Made by a program: the position numbers and the translations under genes. DNA of 64,000 bases from Mucilaginibacter sp. GTDB taxonomy: Bacteria; Bacteroidota; Bacteroidia; Sphingobacteriales; Sphingobacteriaceae. The DNA is taken from NCBI RefSeq assembly GCF_025359345.1, contig NZ_JANYGQ010000002.1, positions 21,948-85,947 of the forward strand. Direction: 5' to 3'. The notes beneath the pieces were generated by a model. It made no database searches, was not told the DNA's origin, and saw nothing but the letters and a program-made list of their open reading frames with translations. Within the stretch, counting starts at the first letter, position 1. Every line of letters starts with the position of its first letter. Positions 31,650 to 39,643 of the stretch are shown here, in pieces.

Positions 31650-32153
31650 ATGAATTTACAGGGAATTGTAGCTGTATCAGGTAAGCCTGGTTTGTGGAGA
31701 GCTTTGGCACAAAATAAGACGGGCTATATTTTAGAGAGTTTAGATGCACAGCGGGCCAAGTTGATTGCAAACTTATCAACTGCTAAGCTTGCTGCATTGC
31801 ACGAGATAACCATCTTCGGACTTGAGGACGATATTAAGCTGGTTGACGTTTTTGAGCGGATGAAAACCGCCGCAAGCGTACCGGATGCCAAGGCTGACGG
31901 CAAGGCACTACGTACCTTCTTCCGCGAAGTAGCGCCGGATCATGACGAGGAAAAAGTGTATGCATCTGATATGAAAAAAATTATCAGCTGGTACCAGGTA
32001 TTAAAGGATTTTCCGTTATTTAACGAGGCTGATCCCGCAACTGAACCTGCATCTGTTGCCGAAGAACCTGCCGCACCGGTTGAAGCAGTTGCAGCAACCG
32101 AAGAAGCGCCCGCAAAGCCAAAAGCTAAAAAGGCAGCTGCCAAAAAAGCATAA
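31650..32153 (+). CDS. DUF5606 family protein
   Basis: 167 residues. The first ~125 match the Bacteroidota DUF5606 domain as I know it: MNLQGIVAVSGKPGLWRAL, then KLAALHEITIFGLEDDIKLVDVFERM and a C-terminal KKIISWYQVLKDFP. The last 40 residues are Ala/Glu/Pro/Lys-rich, ending in KPKAKKAAAKKA, a basic histone-H1-like tail that could contact nucleic acid. Cytoplasmic. Function unknown. Probably cotranscribed with the cyclophilin gene 87 bases upstream. Confidence 0.85.
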   Translation: MNLQGIVAVSGKPGLWRALAQNKTGYILESLDAQRAKLIANLSTAKLAALHEITIFGLEDDIKLVDVFERMKTAASVPDAKADGKALRTFFREVAPDHDEEKVYASDMKKIISWYQVLKDFPLFNEADPATEPASVAEEPAAPVEAVAATEEAPAKPKAKKAAAKKA

Positions 32154-32235
32154 AGATTTATTTGTAGGGGCACAATACTTGTGTCTCTGGAAGAAGCCGG
32201 GGAATTTCTCTGGCTTTTTTGTTTGAAAATTTGTT

Positions 32236-32383
32236 ATTACGAGCGAGGAACGAAGCAACCTCTACGCAGGACAATCAGAGACCCCAATATTTACAAACCC
32301 TTAAAAGCGGCTGATAGGTCAACACTAAGTTTTTACTTCATTGATTTGCATGTGCAGAGGTTGCTTCGTTCCTCGCAATGACG
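32236..32383. mobile_element. MITE-like element, copy 2 (inverted)
   Basis: Arms 32243-32263 (GCGAGGAACGAAGCAACCTC plus T) and 32356-32376 are exact 21-bp inverted repeats around a 92-base interior, the same 134-bp core length as copy 1. Read on the minus strand, its first interior bases (CACATGCAAATCAATGAAGT) match copy 1 with one mismatch. It lies between the convergent DUF5606 and CDF genes. Confidence 0.8.
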
Positions 32384-32401
32384 CGCGAGAAGAAGTGTTA
32401 T

Positions 32402-33325
32402 CTAATCACAATTCAACTGCTTGCAATCCTCTTCCTCAATTTCGGGCTCGAAGGTGGCATGGTTAATATCCATGTGCTGAAGGCGGTGCCTGAGGTCTTT
32501 TTTGATACTGTTGAAGGTGGGCAGTAATTCAGAATTAATCACCAGGTGGGCAGTCAGTGCATTTTCGGTGGTGCTTAAGGCCCAAACGTGCATGTGGTGC
32601 ACATCAATAATACCCTTGCATTTCATCAGTTCGGCCTTTATCTTTTCAAGCTCCATGGCTTTGGGTACGCCGTCCATCTCTAATCGAAGACTATCTTTAA
32701 GCAGGCTCCAGGTTCCCCTTAAAATAACGATGGCGATAATCAGTGATACTGCGCTGTCAATCCAATATAACTTCGTGAAATAAATTACCAGCCCCGATAT
32801 AACAACGCCGAACGATACTATAGCATCAACTGCCATGTGCAGGTACGCGCCTTTAACATTCAGGTCGGTGTCCTTATCTTTAACGAAAAGCCAGGCGGTA
32901 AAGGCATTTATACCTATGCCAATAAAGGCTACCCAGGCCATGGTGCCGCCTGCCACTGTTTCGGTATGCATAAAGCGCATAATGGCCTCATAAATAATAA
33001 ATCCCACCGCCACAAACAGTATTACGGCGTTAAAAAAGGAAACTATTATGGTGGAGCGTTTATAGCCGTAAGTATAATTATCGTTAGCGTTTACTTTTGT
33101 AAGTTTAAAAGCTAATAAAGCAAGTGCCAGGCTGGCTACGTCGCTTAAATTATGGCCGGCATCAGTTAATAGCGATAGCGAATGGGTATACAGACCCGCA
33201 ACCACTTCGATAACAACAAATGCCGAATTTAAAATGATGCCCCATATAAAAGCGGCGTTAAGATGATCAAGCTTGGGGGCATGATCGTGATGGTGGTGAC
33301 CTGAATGATCGTGACCTGCTGACAT
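32402..33325 (-). CDS. Cation diffusion facilitator (CzcD/ZitB type)
   Basis: 307 residues from ATG 33325. Six membrane helices with the metal site residues of CDF transporters in HNLSDVASL and HMAVDAIVSFGVV, then a cytoplasmic domain with KGIIDVHHMHVWAL. The N-terminus GHDHSGHHHHDH is His-rich and typical of Zn-binding CDF proteins. It exports Zn or related divalent cations by proton antiport. An in-frame upstream start (33373) would begin with MTLDSWFSS, which is merely translation of a family D array, so it is rejected. Confidence 0.9.
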   Translation of the reverse strand: MSAGHDHSGHHHHDHAPKLDHLNAAFIWGIILNSAFVVIEVVAGLYTHSLSLLTDAGHNLSDVASLALALLAFKLTKVNANDNYTYGYKRSTIIVSFFNAVILFVAVGFIIYEAIMRFMHTETVAGGTMAWVAFIGIGINAFTAWLFVKDKDTDLNVKGAYLHMAVDAIVSFGVVISGLVIYFTKLYWIDSAVSLIIAIVILRGTWSLLKDSLRLEMDGVPKAMELEKIKAELMKCKGIIDVHHMHVWALSTTENALTAHLVINSELLPTFNSIKKDLRHRLQHMDINHATFEPEIEEEDCKQLNCD

Positions 33326-33350
33326 GCCGCAAAAATAAGAAATCAAAGAT

Positions 33351-33384
33351 GAGAACCAAGAGTCAAGAGTCAAGAATCAAGAGA
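33351..33384. repeat. Family D heptad array upstream of the CDF gene
   Basis: ACCAAGA, GTCAAGA, GTCAAGA, ATCAAGA units at 7 nt. One mismatch in 32 bases to the array inside lpxK (25739-25783). It lies in the probable promoter or leader region of the CDF gene. Confidence 0.8.
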
Positions 33385-33475
33385 AAAAACAGGAATCAGA
33401 GAAATTTCACTGAAATAATCTGAAATGAGCCGATATAAATTCTCTATTGGCTCTTGGTTCTGAAAAGATGAATAA

Positions 33476-34402
33476 TTAAAAGAAGATCAAATACAAAATC
33501 CCCAACATCAGCAAATACTTAACCGCGTAATACAAATTACGGTTATAAGCCTTTATGCGTTTGCCCAGTAATCTTATCGAGTATACATACCTGAACGCCT
33601 TATTAATGTTACCGGTTTTATCCTCGCCCATGTTTGGTGATACGGCTGCGGCCATAATAAACCAGCCGAAAAACGCATTCCAGCCGCGGGCGAATATGCC
33701 TTTCACCGGGCGCTGCACATCACAAAACAGGATGATGCGGTCGGTGTCGGTTTTGTTTTCGGCGTAGTGGATATAGGTTTCGTCGAACAGCACATGCTCA
33801 CCATCGCGCCAGGCGTAGCTTTGGCCATCAACTACAATATGGCAGGCATCGGAGTTGGGGGTTATCAACCCTAAATGATAACGTAATGAGCCTGCATATG
33901 GGTCGCGGTGCATCAGCAATTCGCTGCCGGCGGGTAACACGGCAAACATAGCGGCTTTTACTTCAGGTATCCCTTTTATCAGCTCAATAGTCTGCGGGCA
34001 GTATTTTTTGGCCGATGGATGAAAATCATCATACCATTTTAAATAAAAACGCTTCCAGCCCCTACGGAAAAAGGAGTTGAAACCCATGTCGTTATACTTG
34101 TCAGATCCTTTTATCAGTTCTTCGCGTTCCAGCTGCAGGGCTTCGTCGCGTATAGTTTGCCAGTTGTCTTTTAGCTGGTTAAGCTGCGGGAAGTTATCAG
34201 CTGCAATGTAGGGCTTGTTCTCTACAGCAGAGAAAGCGTACATGGGCATATTTATCGGAGCCATAAAGGTTGAATGGTCGGTTAACTGCCTGAAAAACTT
34301 AAACCTAACCTTACCGCGGTAATGAACTATTATTGTTGAAATAATTAATATGTAGAACAATATAAACTTGAAGGAAACGAGTTCGATAAGAAGATGCTGC
34401 AT
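33476..34402 (-). CDS. LpxO-like aspartyl/asparaginyl beta-hydroxylase, membrane-anchored
   Basis: 308 residues. A membrane helix at about 10-27, a second hydrophobic anchor at the C-terminus (YLLMLGILYLIFF), and between them the Fe(II)/2-oxoglutarate domain: His165-x-Asp167 (MHRDPY), RYHLGL at 174-179, and His212 in YIHYAEN, with an Arg just after for 2-oxoglutarate. The plan is that of LpxO, which 2-hydroxylates a lipid A acyl chain at the inner membrane. Lipid A as substrate is inferred from the two anchors; a protein substrate is the alternative. Single gene on the minus strand. Confidence 0.8.
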   Translation of the reverse strand: MQHLLIELVSFKFILFYILIISTIIVHYRGKVRFKFFRQLTDHSTFMAPINMPMYAFSAVENKPYIAADNFPQLNQLKDNWQTIRDEALQLEREELIKGSDKYNDMGFNSFFRRGWKRFYLKWYDDFHPSAKKYCPQTIELIKGIPEVKAAMFAVLPAGSELLMHRDPYAGSLRYHLGLITPNSDACHIVVDGQSYAWRDGEHVLFDETYIHYAENKTDTDRIILFCDVQRPVKGIFARGWNAFFGWFIMAAAVSPNMGEDKTGNINKAFRYVYSIRLLGKRIKAYNRNLYYAVKYLLMLGILYLIFF

Positions 34403-34508
34403 AGATGTAACGCATTTTTTACCAAAAATAGGGCTATACGCTACACAGAGGGCGTTTTTGCCTGCAATTAGTGCGTTTTTTACAGTTTACTGACTGTCTG
34501 TTGATAAG

Positions 34509-34982
34509 TCAGGAATGATGATAAGGTTCGCCTTTAATAATGGTAAAAGCACGGTATAGCTGCTCGATAAAAAACAGGCGTACCATTTGGTGCGAAAAGG
34601 TCATGGCCGATAGCGACAGTTTATCGTTAGCCCGGGCATAAACAGATTGATCGAACCCATACGGCCCGCCAACAATAAAAACAAGGCTGGTTACTGATCC
34701 TACTGCTTTTTTATCAATATAAGCTGCAAACTGCTGCGACGTTAACTGCATACCCTTTTCATCAAGCAGGATAACATAATCAAGTGCTGTTATTTTTTTT
34801 AGTATTAACTCAGCTTCCTTAGCTTTTTGCTGCTCCTGGGTTAGCGCCTTGGTGTTTTTAAGTTCGTCAATATCAACAAATACCAGCTTTGTATAATGTT
34901 TTAAACGCTTTACATACTTTTCAATGCCGTCTTTGAGGTAAGTATCTTCGGTTTTGCCAACGGTTAGGAAAGTAATTTTCAT
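34509..34982 (-). CDS. rlmH: 23S rRNA pseudouridine-1915 N3-methyltransferase
   Basis: 157 residues, the full length of RlmH. The SPOUT knot signatures are present: LDYVILLDEKGMQLTS, FIVGGPYGFD and the C-terminal LSLSAMTFSHQMVRLFFIEQLYRAFTI ending KGEPYHHS, which forms the AdoMet pocket. It methylates pseudouridine 1915 of helix 69 on the assembled ribosome. Minus strand, divergent from the MutS-like gene; a TAACTTTG element lies 19 bases upstream of its start within the family F inverted repeat zone. Confidence 0.95.
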   Translation of the reverse strand: MKITFLTVGKTEDTYLKDGIEKYVKRLKHYTKLVFVDIDELKNTKALTQEQQKAKEAELILKKITALDYVILLDEKGMQLTSQQFAAYIDKKAVGSVTSLVFIVGGPYGFDQSVYARANDKLSLSAMTFSHQMVRLFFIEQLYRAFTIIKGEPYHHS

Positions 34983-35001
34983 TTACGAAGTTGTAAGACT
35001 G

Positions 35002-35009
35002 CAAAGTTA
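35002..35009 (-). promoter_or_regulatory. TAACTTTG promoter element of rlmH
   Basis: Exact TAnnTTTG on the minus strand, 19 bases before the rlmH ATG. It lies at the edge of a family F array. Confidence 0.4.
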
Positions 35010-35032
35010 AGATATTGTTGAAATGTTGTAAG

Positions 35033-35124
35033 GTTGTAAAGTTGGAATGTTATAAATTCGCCTCCGGATACTGCAACGGTTACTATCACAACCTTACAAC
35101 TTTGTAACATTCCAACTTTACAAC
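35033..35124. repeat. Family F 24-bp inverted repeat between divergent genes
   Basis: Arms 35033-35056 (begins GTTGTAAAGTTGGAATG) and 35101-35124 pair at 23 of 24 positions. The left arm sits in an 8-nt array GTTGAAAT, GTTGTAAG, GTTGTAAA, GTTGGAAT, GTTATAAA. It fills the 147-base gap between rlmH and the MutS-like gene and ends 5 bases before the latter's ATG. Confidence 0.75.
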
Positions 35125-35129
35125 AAAAA

Positions 35130-36941
35130 ATGGACATACTAACCGACTACCGGCAGCGCGCCGATTTTGCCCAAAAGGAAGCCGATAAATATAAAGAGCT
35201 GGCCAATAATTACTCATTGCTCCGGCTGGTGGCGTTCGGCCTTTTTATAGTTGCGGTTTGTATAGCTGTAAGTACAGATGAGATTACAGTAGTAGCTATA
35301 GCGCTGGTTATTTTAATAATTTGTTTTAGCTGGCTGGTAAACAAACAAAACGGCTTTGAAACCCTTAAGAACTATTTTTTAGACATTAAACGGGTTAATG
35401 AGAATGAAATTGGTTCGATTGAAAGCTGCAAAAATATTTACGACGATGGGGCGATGTTTAACGATGACAAACATATTTACACCGCCGACCTCGATATATT
35501 TGGCAGTTACTCGTTATACCAGCTGGTAAACCGTGCTGCAACCTTCCCCGGTATGGCTAAGCTGGCTTCGTGGTTGCACCAGCCTGCCGCTAAAGACGTT
35601 ATAATTGAGCGCCAGCAGGCGGTTGATGAAATTGCCGGTAAAAACGACTGGAAGCTGGATATACAGGCGCACCTGTTATTTTCGTTGAAACAAAGCCGCG
35701 ATCAAATAAAAAACCTGGTTGCTTATTTAAAAATCCCGGTTACCCTGCAGAGCGAAAAGCTGCTTGCTATTTATTGCCAGGCTTCGCCCTATATTTTACT
35801 GGCGTTAGCAATTGCCAGCATATTTTATGCACCTGCACGCTATATTCCGCCGCTTATAATGCTTGTTAATTTTCGTATCGTAAGCTCAAAGGCATCGCTG
35901 GTGCAAAAGGCGGATTTAATTGCCGGCAAGATAGGTACTACGCTGCATCATTTTGTGCTTGCGTTTAAAAGCATCGAGAACGAGGAATGGCAATCGCCTT
36001 ATTTAAAAAGCCTGGCAATACAAATAAAAAACGAAAATGGGGAAAGTATATCAGGCAAAGTGGAGCAGCTTTCGCAATTGATAAATAAGCTTAACTACCG
36101 GCTTAATATGGTAATGCTGGTTGTTTTAAATGCAATTTTTCTTTGGGATATCCGCCAGTTGATTGCTATTGAAAACTGGAAGAAGAATAACCTGGTACAC
36201 ATAGAAGCAGCTTTTAATGTTGTTGCCGAATTTGAAGCGGTGATAAGTCTGTCGAGCCTGAGAATAAACTACCCGGAATGGTGCATTCCCCAAATTGTTG
36301 AGGGCGAAAGTTATACCCTTGCGGCCAAAAGCCTGGCCCATCCGCTTATAGGCGCAGACAAACGCGTAACTAATGATTATGAACTTACAGATACGTTTAA
36401 AATAGACATCATCACTGGTTCAAATATGGCCGGTAAAAGTACTTTTTTACGTACCATAGGTATTAATACAGTGCTGGCACTTTGCGGCGCGCCGGTTTGC
36501 GCTGCTGAGATGCAGGTATCGGTTATTACTGTTATCACCTATATGCGCATAAAGGATTCGCTGAATGAAAGCACTTCAACCTTTAAAGCTGAGCTGGATC
36601 GTTTGCAAATGCTACTGGGTGCTGTGGAGACGGAAAACAAAGTTTTCTTTTTGATAGATGAAATGCTGCGGGGTACCAACTCGGTTGACAAATACCGCGG
36701 CTCGAAAGCTGTTATAGAGCAGTTGATAAAAAAGAAAGGCGTGGGCATGGTTGCCACCCACGATTTACAGATCGCCGAACTTGAACAATCCCACCCGAAC
36801 TATGTTCGCAATTTTTACTTCGACATACAGGTTATAAACGGCGAAATGGTTTTTGACTATAAAATAAAAGATGGCGAGTGTAAAACCTTCAACGCTTCAC
36901 TGTTGCTTAAGCAGATTGGGATTGATGTGGGGGAGGAGTGA
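35130..36941 (+). CDS. Membrane-anchored MutS-family ATPase
   Basis: 603 residues. Hydrophobic helices at about 30-70 and 213-250 are followed by a MutS-like clamp region and the ATPase: Walker A GSNMAGKST at 430-438, Walker B FFLIDEML near 508-515, then RGTNSVDKYRGS and VATHDLQIAEL. There is no N-terminal mismatch-recognition domain, so it is not the mismatch-repair MutS. Membrane-bound MutS homologues with only the core and ATPase are common in Bacteroidota and without an assigned role. The stop TGA leads into a long family E array. Confidence 0.85.
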   Translation: MDILTDYRQRADFAQKEADKYKELANNYSLLRLVAFGLFIVAVCIAVSTDEITVVAIALVILIICFSWLVNKQNGFETLKNYFLDIKRVNENEIGSIESCKNIYDDGAMFNDDKHIYTADLDIFGSYSLYQLVNRAATFPGMAKLASWLHQPAAKDVIIERQQAVDEIAGKNDWKLDIQAHLLFSLKQSRDQIKNLVAYLKIPVTLQSEKLLAIYCQASPYILLALAIASIFYAPARYIPPLIMLVNFRIVSSKASLVQKADLIAGKIGTTLHHFVLAFKSIENEEWQSPYLKSLAIQIKNENGESISGKVEQLSQLINKLNYRLNMVMLVVLNAIFLWDIRQLIAIENWKKNNLVHIEAAFNVVAEFEAVISLSSLRINYPEWCIPQIVEGESYTLAAKSLAHPLIGADKRVTNDYELTDTFKIDIITGSNMAGKSTFLRTIGINTVLALCGAPVCAAEMQVSVITVITYMRIKDSLNESTSTFKAELDRLQMLLGAVETENKVFFLIDEMLRGTNSVDKYRGSKAVIEQLIKKKGVGMVATHDLQIAELEQSHPNYVRNFYFDIQVINGEMVFDYKIKDGECKTFNASLLLKQIGIDVGEE

Positions 36942-36994
36942 GAGCAGTAGCAGTGTACAGTAGGCAGTAGTAAGTTGGCAGTGAGCAGTAGTGA
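36940..36994. repeat. Family E heptad array (CAGTNNN), best example
   Basis: After the stop codon of the MutS-like gene: CAGTAG (6), then CAGTGTA, CAGTAGG, CAGTAGT, AAGTTGG, CAGTGAG, CAGTAGT at exactly 7 nt. Shorter relatives at 20390-20406 and 47203-47235. Confidence 0.85.
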
Positions 36995-37005
36995 CCAACC
37001 CCTCA

Positions 37006-37105
37006 CGTCATTGCTGTAAGGAACTAAGCAATCGCGAATTATACTAGGCCGCTCTGCAAAGTCTGCGGTTGCCGCACTCGCTCTCCACTCGCAAAGACAA
37101 TCGGG
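37006..37105. repeat. Degenerate relative of the MITE-like element
   Basis: 37006-37033 begins CGTCATTGC and contains AAGGAACTAAGCAATC, close to the element's terminal repeat. The opposite end (ACTCGCAAAGACAATCG, about 37087-37103) is only faintly similar. About 100 bp, shorter than copies 1 and 2. Confidence 0.5.
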
Positions 37106-37167
37106 GGGAACATCACAGCATCATTACACAGATTCCCGGCGTTGCTTATTGGGCGTTAATTTGTTGA

Positions 37168-38040
37168 TCAAGAAAAGTTTACCCGCTTACTTTCATGCAC
37201 AAACAAAATATTAGCATGACTGGCCGGCAAACTCCCAAGTTTACTCACCTTAAACTCCTCACCGTCCAGCTCAAAGTTATAAGCCAGGTAGCCAAATTGC
37301 CCCATAAGCTTTTCCAGTTCAAGGGCCCGGGCAGATGGCTTTCCATCATCGGGCATGTCGGCTTCCAGCACTACAAGCGGTTTATCCTGTTTAAGTATAC
37401 CGGCGGCACCGTTCATCACTTCAACTTCCAGCCCTTCAACATCACACTTAATAAAATCTATAGGTTTTGGCCGGCCGGCAAGCGCGGTGTCGAGGGTTTT
37501 TATTGGTACTTCTACAACATTTCCGGCTGTGGCATCACTAACCACGCTGTTAAAGGCCGAACCGGAAACGTCATGGTTTAGCATTTTTGCCACGCCATCG
37601 TAACTGCCAACAGCGTAATTATATAAGCGGGTATTGGCGTTTTTTAAATTGAGCATGGCAATGCTGTGCGAAAACAGGTTTGGCTCGAATGAGGTAACAC
37701 TGCCTTGCGTGCCAACCAGGGTTGAGGCCAATAGCGCCTCGTAGCCAAAATGGGTGCCAACATCAACAAAGGTATCCCCATCCTTCAGGGCCTTTAACAT
37801 CAAAGCCGTTAAAGCTATTTCGGCGTAACCAAACGAAATGATGTGCGACGACACCGTTTCGCCGGTAACCACGTGCATATTTTCGCCAAAAAACAAAGGC
37901 ACTTTTACCACCTTGTTAACTTTGAGTTTTTGCAGCAAAATAGCAGGTAAAACCGGCACGCGCCTCAAATAGCAGCTTAAACCGCCGCGATTATTACTGT
38001 CGATTGATTTTACAAACTTGTTAAACAGATTATTGCCCAT
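37168..38040 (-). CDS. FkbM family methyltransferase
   Basis: 290 residues. The AdoMet site appears as TFVDVGTHFGYEALLAS (motif I) and SFEPN (acidic ribose-binding residue), followed by the FkbM-type DFIKCDVEGLEVEVMNGA. FkbM enzymes usually O-methylate sugars or polyketide hydroxyls. N-terminal 60 residues are basic without a membrane segment. It is a solitary minus-strand gene downstream of a MITE relic, and no glycan or natural-product genes are nearby, so the substrate is open. Confidence 0.85.
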   Translation of the reverse strand: MGNNLFNKFVKSIDSNNRGGLSCYLRRVPVLPAILLQKLKVNKVVKVPLFFGENMHVVTGETVSSHIISFGYAEIALTALMLKALKDGDTFVDVGTHFGYEALLASTLVGTQGSVTSFEPNLFSHSIAMLNLKNANTRLYNYAVGSYDGVAKMLNHDVSGSAFNSVVSDATAGNVVEVPIKTLDTALAGRPKPIDFIKCDVEGLEVEVMNGAAGILKQDKPLVVLEADMPDDGKPSARALELEKLMGQFGYLAYNFELDGEEFKVSKLGSLPASHANILFVHESKRVNFS

Positions 38041-38106
38041 GCCGTAAAAGTAATGATACTAACGGATTTAATTGTTTGCAAACGGTCGCCCTTACAAAAT
38101 TTTCGC

Positions 38107-38136
38107 AAAAAAAATCCCGGCCCTAAGCCAGGATTA
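38107..38136 (-). terminator. Probable intrinsic terminator of sucD
   Basis: On the minus strand AATCC-TGGC-loop-GCCG-GGATT, an imperfect stem, is followed by a run of eight T. It lies 40-70 bases downstream of the sucD stop. Confidence 0.6.
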
Positions 38137-38152
38137 AATTATCGTTTTCGTT

Positions 38153-38175
38153 CCCCCTTTAGGGGGTTAGGGGGC
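38153..38175. repeat. CCCCCTAA-type repeat with hairpin at the end of sucD
   Basis: Minus-strand reading CCCCCTAACCCCCTAAAGGGGG: two 8-nt CCCCCTAA units, with a 5-bp stem CCCCC (38153-38157) to GGGGG (38162-38166) around TTTA. Lies immediately downstream of the sucD stop, like the other gene-end arrays. Confidence 0.5.
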
Positions 38176-38177
38176 CT

Positions 38178-39050
38178 CTATTTAGCCAATTCTTCTGCCA
38201 ATGCTGCACCAATTTCAGCTGGTGATTCCACCACGCGAATACCGCACTCGCGCATAATTTTCATTTTTGCTGCTGCAGTGTCGTCGGCGCCGCCAACAAT
38301 TGCACCTGCATGGCCCATTCTGCGGCCCGGAGGCGCTGTTTGGCCGGCAATAAAGCCTACCACTGGCTTAGTGCCATTTGCTTTGATCCAAAGTGCTGCT
38401 TCAGCTTCCATACCGCCACCAATCTCGCCTATCATAATAATGCCGTGTGTTTCGGGATCGTTCATCAACAGTTCAACCGCTTCTTTGGTGGTTGTTCCGA
38501 TGATCGGGTCACCGCCAATACCAATGGCTGTAGTGATACCTAAGCCGGCTTTTACTACCTGATCTACTGCTTCGTAAGTTAAGGTACCTGATTTTGAAAC
38601 TACACCAACATGGCCTTTTTTGAAAATGAAGCCCGGCATAATACCTATCTTCGCTTCGTCGGCAGTAATAATGCCGGGGCAGTTAGGACCGATCAAACGG
38701 GTGTCGCGACCCTTAATATATTCCTTTACCATAATCATATCCTTTGTGGGGATACCTTCGGTAATACAAACAATAACTTTAATACCGGCTTCGGCTGCTT
38801 CCATTATAGAGTCTGCCGCAAAAGCAGGGGGTACAAATATGATGGACACGTTGGCGCCTGTTTCAGCAACTGCATCAGCTACGGTATTAAATACCGGCCT
38901 GTCCAGGTGCTGCTGACCGCCTTTGCCCGGCGTTACACCACCTACAACCTGCGTTCCGTACTCAATCATTTGGGAAGCGTGGAAACTGCCTTCTTTACCT
39001 GTAAAACCCTGAACTATTACTTTAGAATCTTTATTTACGAGTACACTCAT
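38178..39050 (-). CDS. sucD: Succinyl-CoA synthetase alpha subunit
   Basis: 290 residues, full length. N-terminal CoA-binding Rossmann domain ([32 protein letters not shown]), GPNCPGIIT, and the ligase domain with active-site His in [12 protein letters not shown] near residue 247. It converts succinyl-CoA to succinate with substrate-level phosphorylation in the TCA cycle, together with a SucC subunit that is not in the window. A TAGCTTTG element lies 21 bases upstream. Monocistronic here, which is common in Bacteroidota. Confidence 0.97.
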   Translation of the reverse strand: MSVLVNKDSKVIVQGFTGKEGSFHASQMIEYGTQVVGGVTPGKGGQQHLDRPVFNTVADAVAETGANVSIIFVPPAFAADSIMEAAEAGIKVIVCITEGIPTKDMIMVKEYIKGRDTRLIGPNCPGIITADEAKIGIMPGFIFKKGHVGVVSKSGTLTYEAVDQVVKAGLGITTAIGIGGDPIIGTTTKEAVELLMNDPETHGIIMIGEIGGGMEAEAALWIKANGTKPVVGFIAGQTAPPGRRMGHAGAIVGGADDTAAAKMKIMRECGIRVVESPAEIGAALAEELAK

Positions 39051-39071
39051 TGGATTTTTTTATTTGTAGCG

Positions 39072-39079
39072 CAAAGCTA
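39072..39079 (-). promoter_or_regulatory. TAGCTTTG promoter element of sucD
   Basis: Exact TAnnTTTG on the minus strand, 21 bases before the sucD ATG. No clear -33 TTG. Confidence 0.45.
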
Positions 39080-39190
39080 AAAAAAATTTGCCCCCATACC
39101 CCGAAATGGATGAACAATTTTACAATTGACCAACCTTGGCTTTTGCTTAGTGAAAATACGTTGCCGACCAGGCAGGCAAAAACAGATTAA

Positions 39191-39631
39191 TTAAATATTC
39201 AAACTAACTACGGGCTCAGTTAAAGCCGCGATATAAATAATGTGATTTTGGCAATGTATACCAAAATGTCTCAACTTTTCTTCAGAAACATACTCCATTG
39301 AACTATTCGAACGAATATAATTTAGGTAAGCTGAACCTGAAAACTCGACCAATAAACGACCTGTGTATTCGTCATCTCTATTAAAAATCAAAAAACTTTC
39401 ATTGAATACCGAATAGGTGGCGTAATTATCGAAAAATATTTGGTGGATTGGGCCTTCATTATTAACTCTCCTGGCAGGTCCAATTGTCTTATCGCCTATG
39501 CTGATATATTCCTCATCATTTGATACAACTGCCTCACGAATGGTCAGTAGCAATTGGTTATCAATTGGTTCTTCTACACTTATCAAAAATATCGAATGAA
39601 CATCCTGTAAATTATCTACAAATTTCATCAT
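39191..39631 (-). CDS. Uncharacterised cytoplasmic protein
   Basis: 146 residues, MMKFVDNLQDVHSIFL at the start; the second Met (39628) is an equally good start. Alternating beta-strand-like sequence, acidic, no signal peptide, no membrane segment, no cysteine-rich or catalytic motif I recognise. The size and mixed alpha/beta character resemble small immunity-type or DUF proteins, but I cannot assign it. It follows the symporter gene by 12 bases on the same strand, so it is probably cotranscribed with it. Confidence 0.6.
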   Translation of the reverse strand: MMKFVDNLQDVHSIFLISVEEPIDNQLLLTIREAVVSNDEEYISIGDKTIGPARRVNNEGPIHQIFFDNYATYSVFNESFLIFNRDDEYTGRLLVEFSGSAYLNYIRSNSSMEYVSEEKLRHFGIHCQNHIIYIAALTEPVVSLNI

Positions 39632-39643
39632 TGGACTGCTTAA

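Noticed and set aside
33326..33373. N-terminal extension of the CDF transporter (MTLDSWFSS...)
   Set aside because: This peptide is the translation of the family D array on the reverse strand; the same peptide start arises from the array inside lpxK. The His-rich start at 33325 is the natural one.
36940..36994. Periodic array considered as a CRISPR-like repeat
   Set aside because: Units are 7 nt with no spacers, and no cas gene is present.
38053..38562. Plus-strand frame opposite sucD
   Set aside because: Clear shadow of the well-conserved sucD gene.
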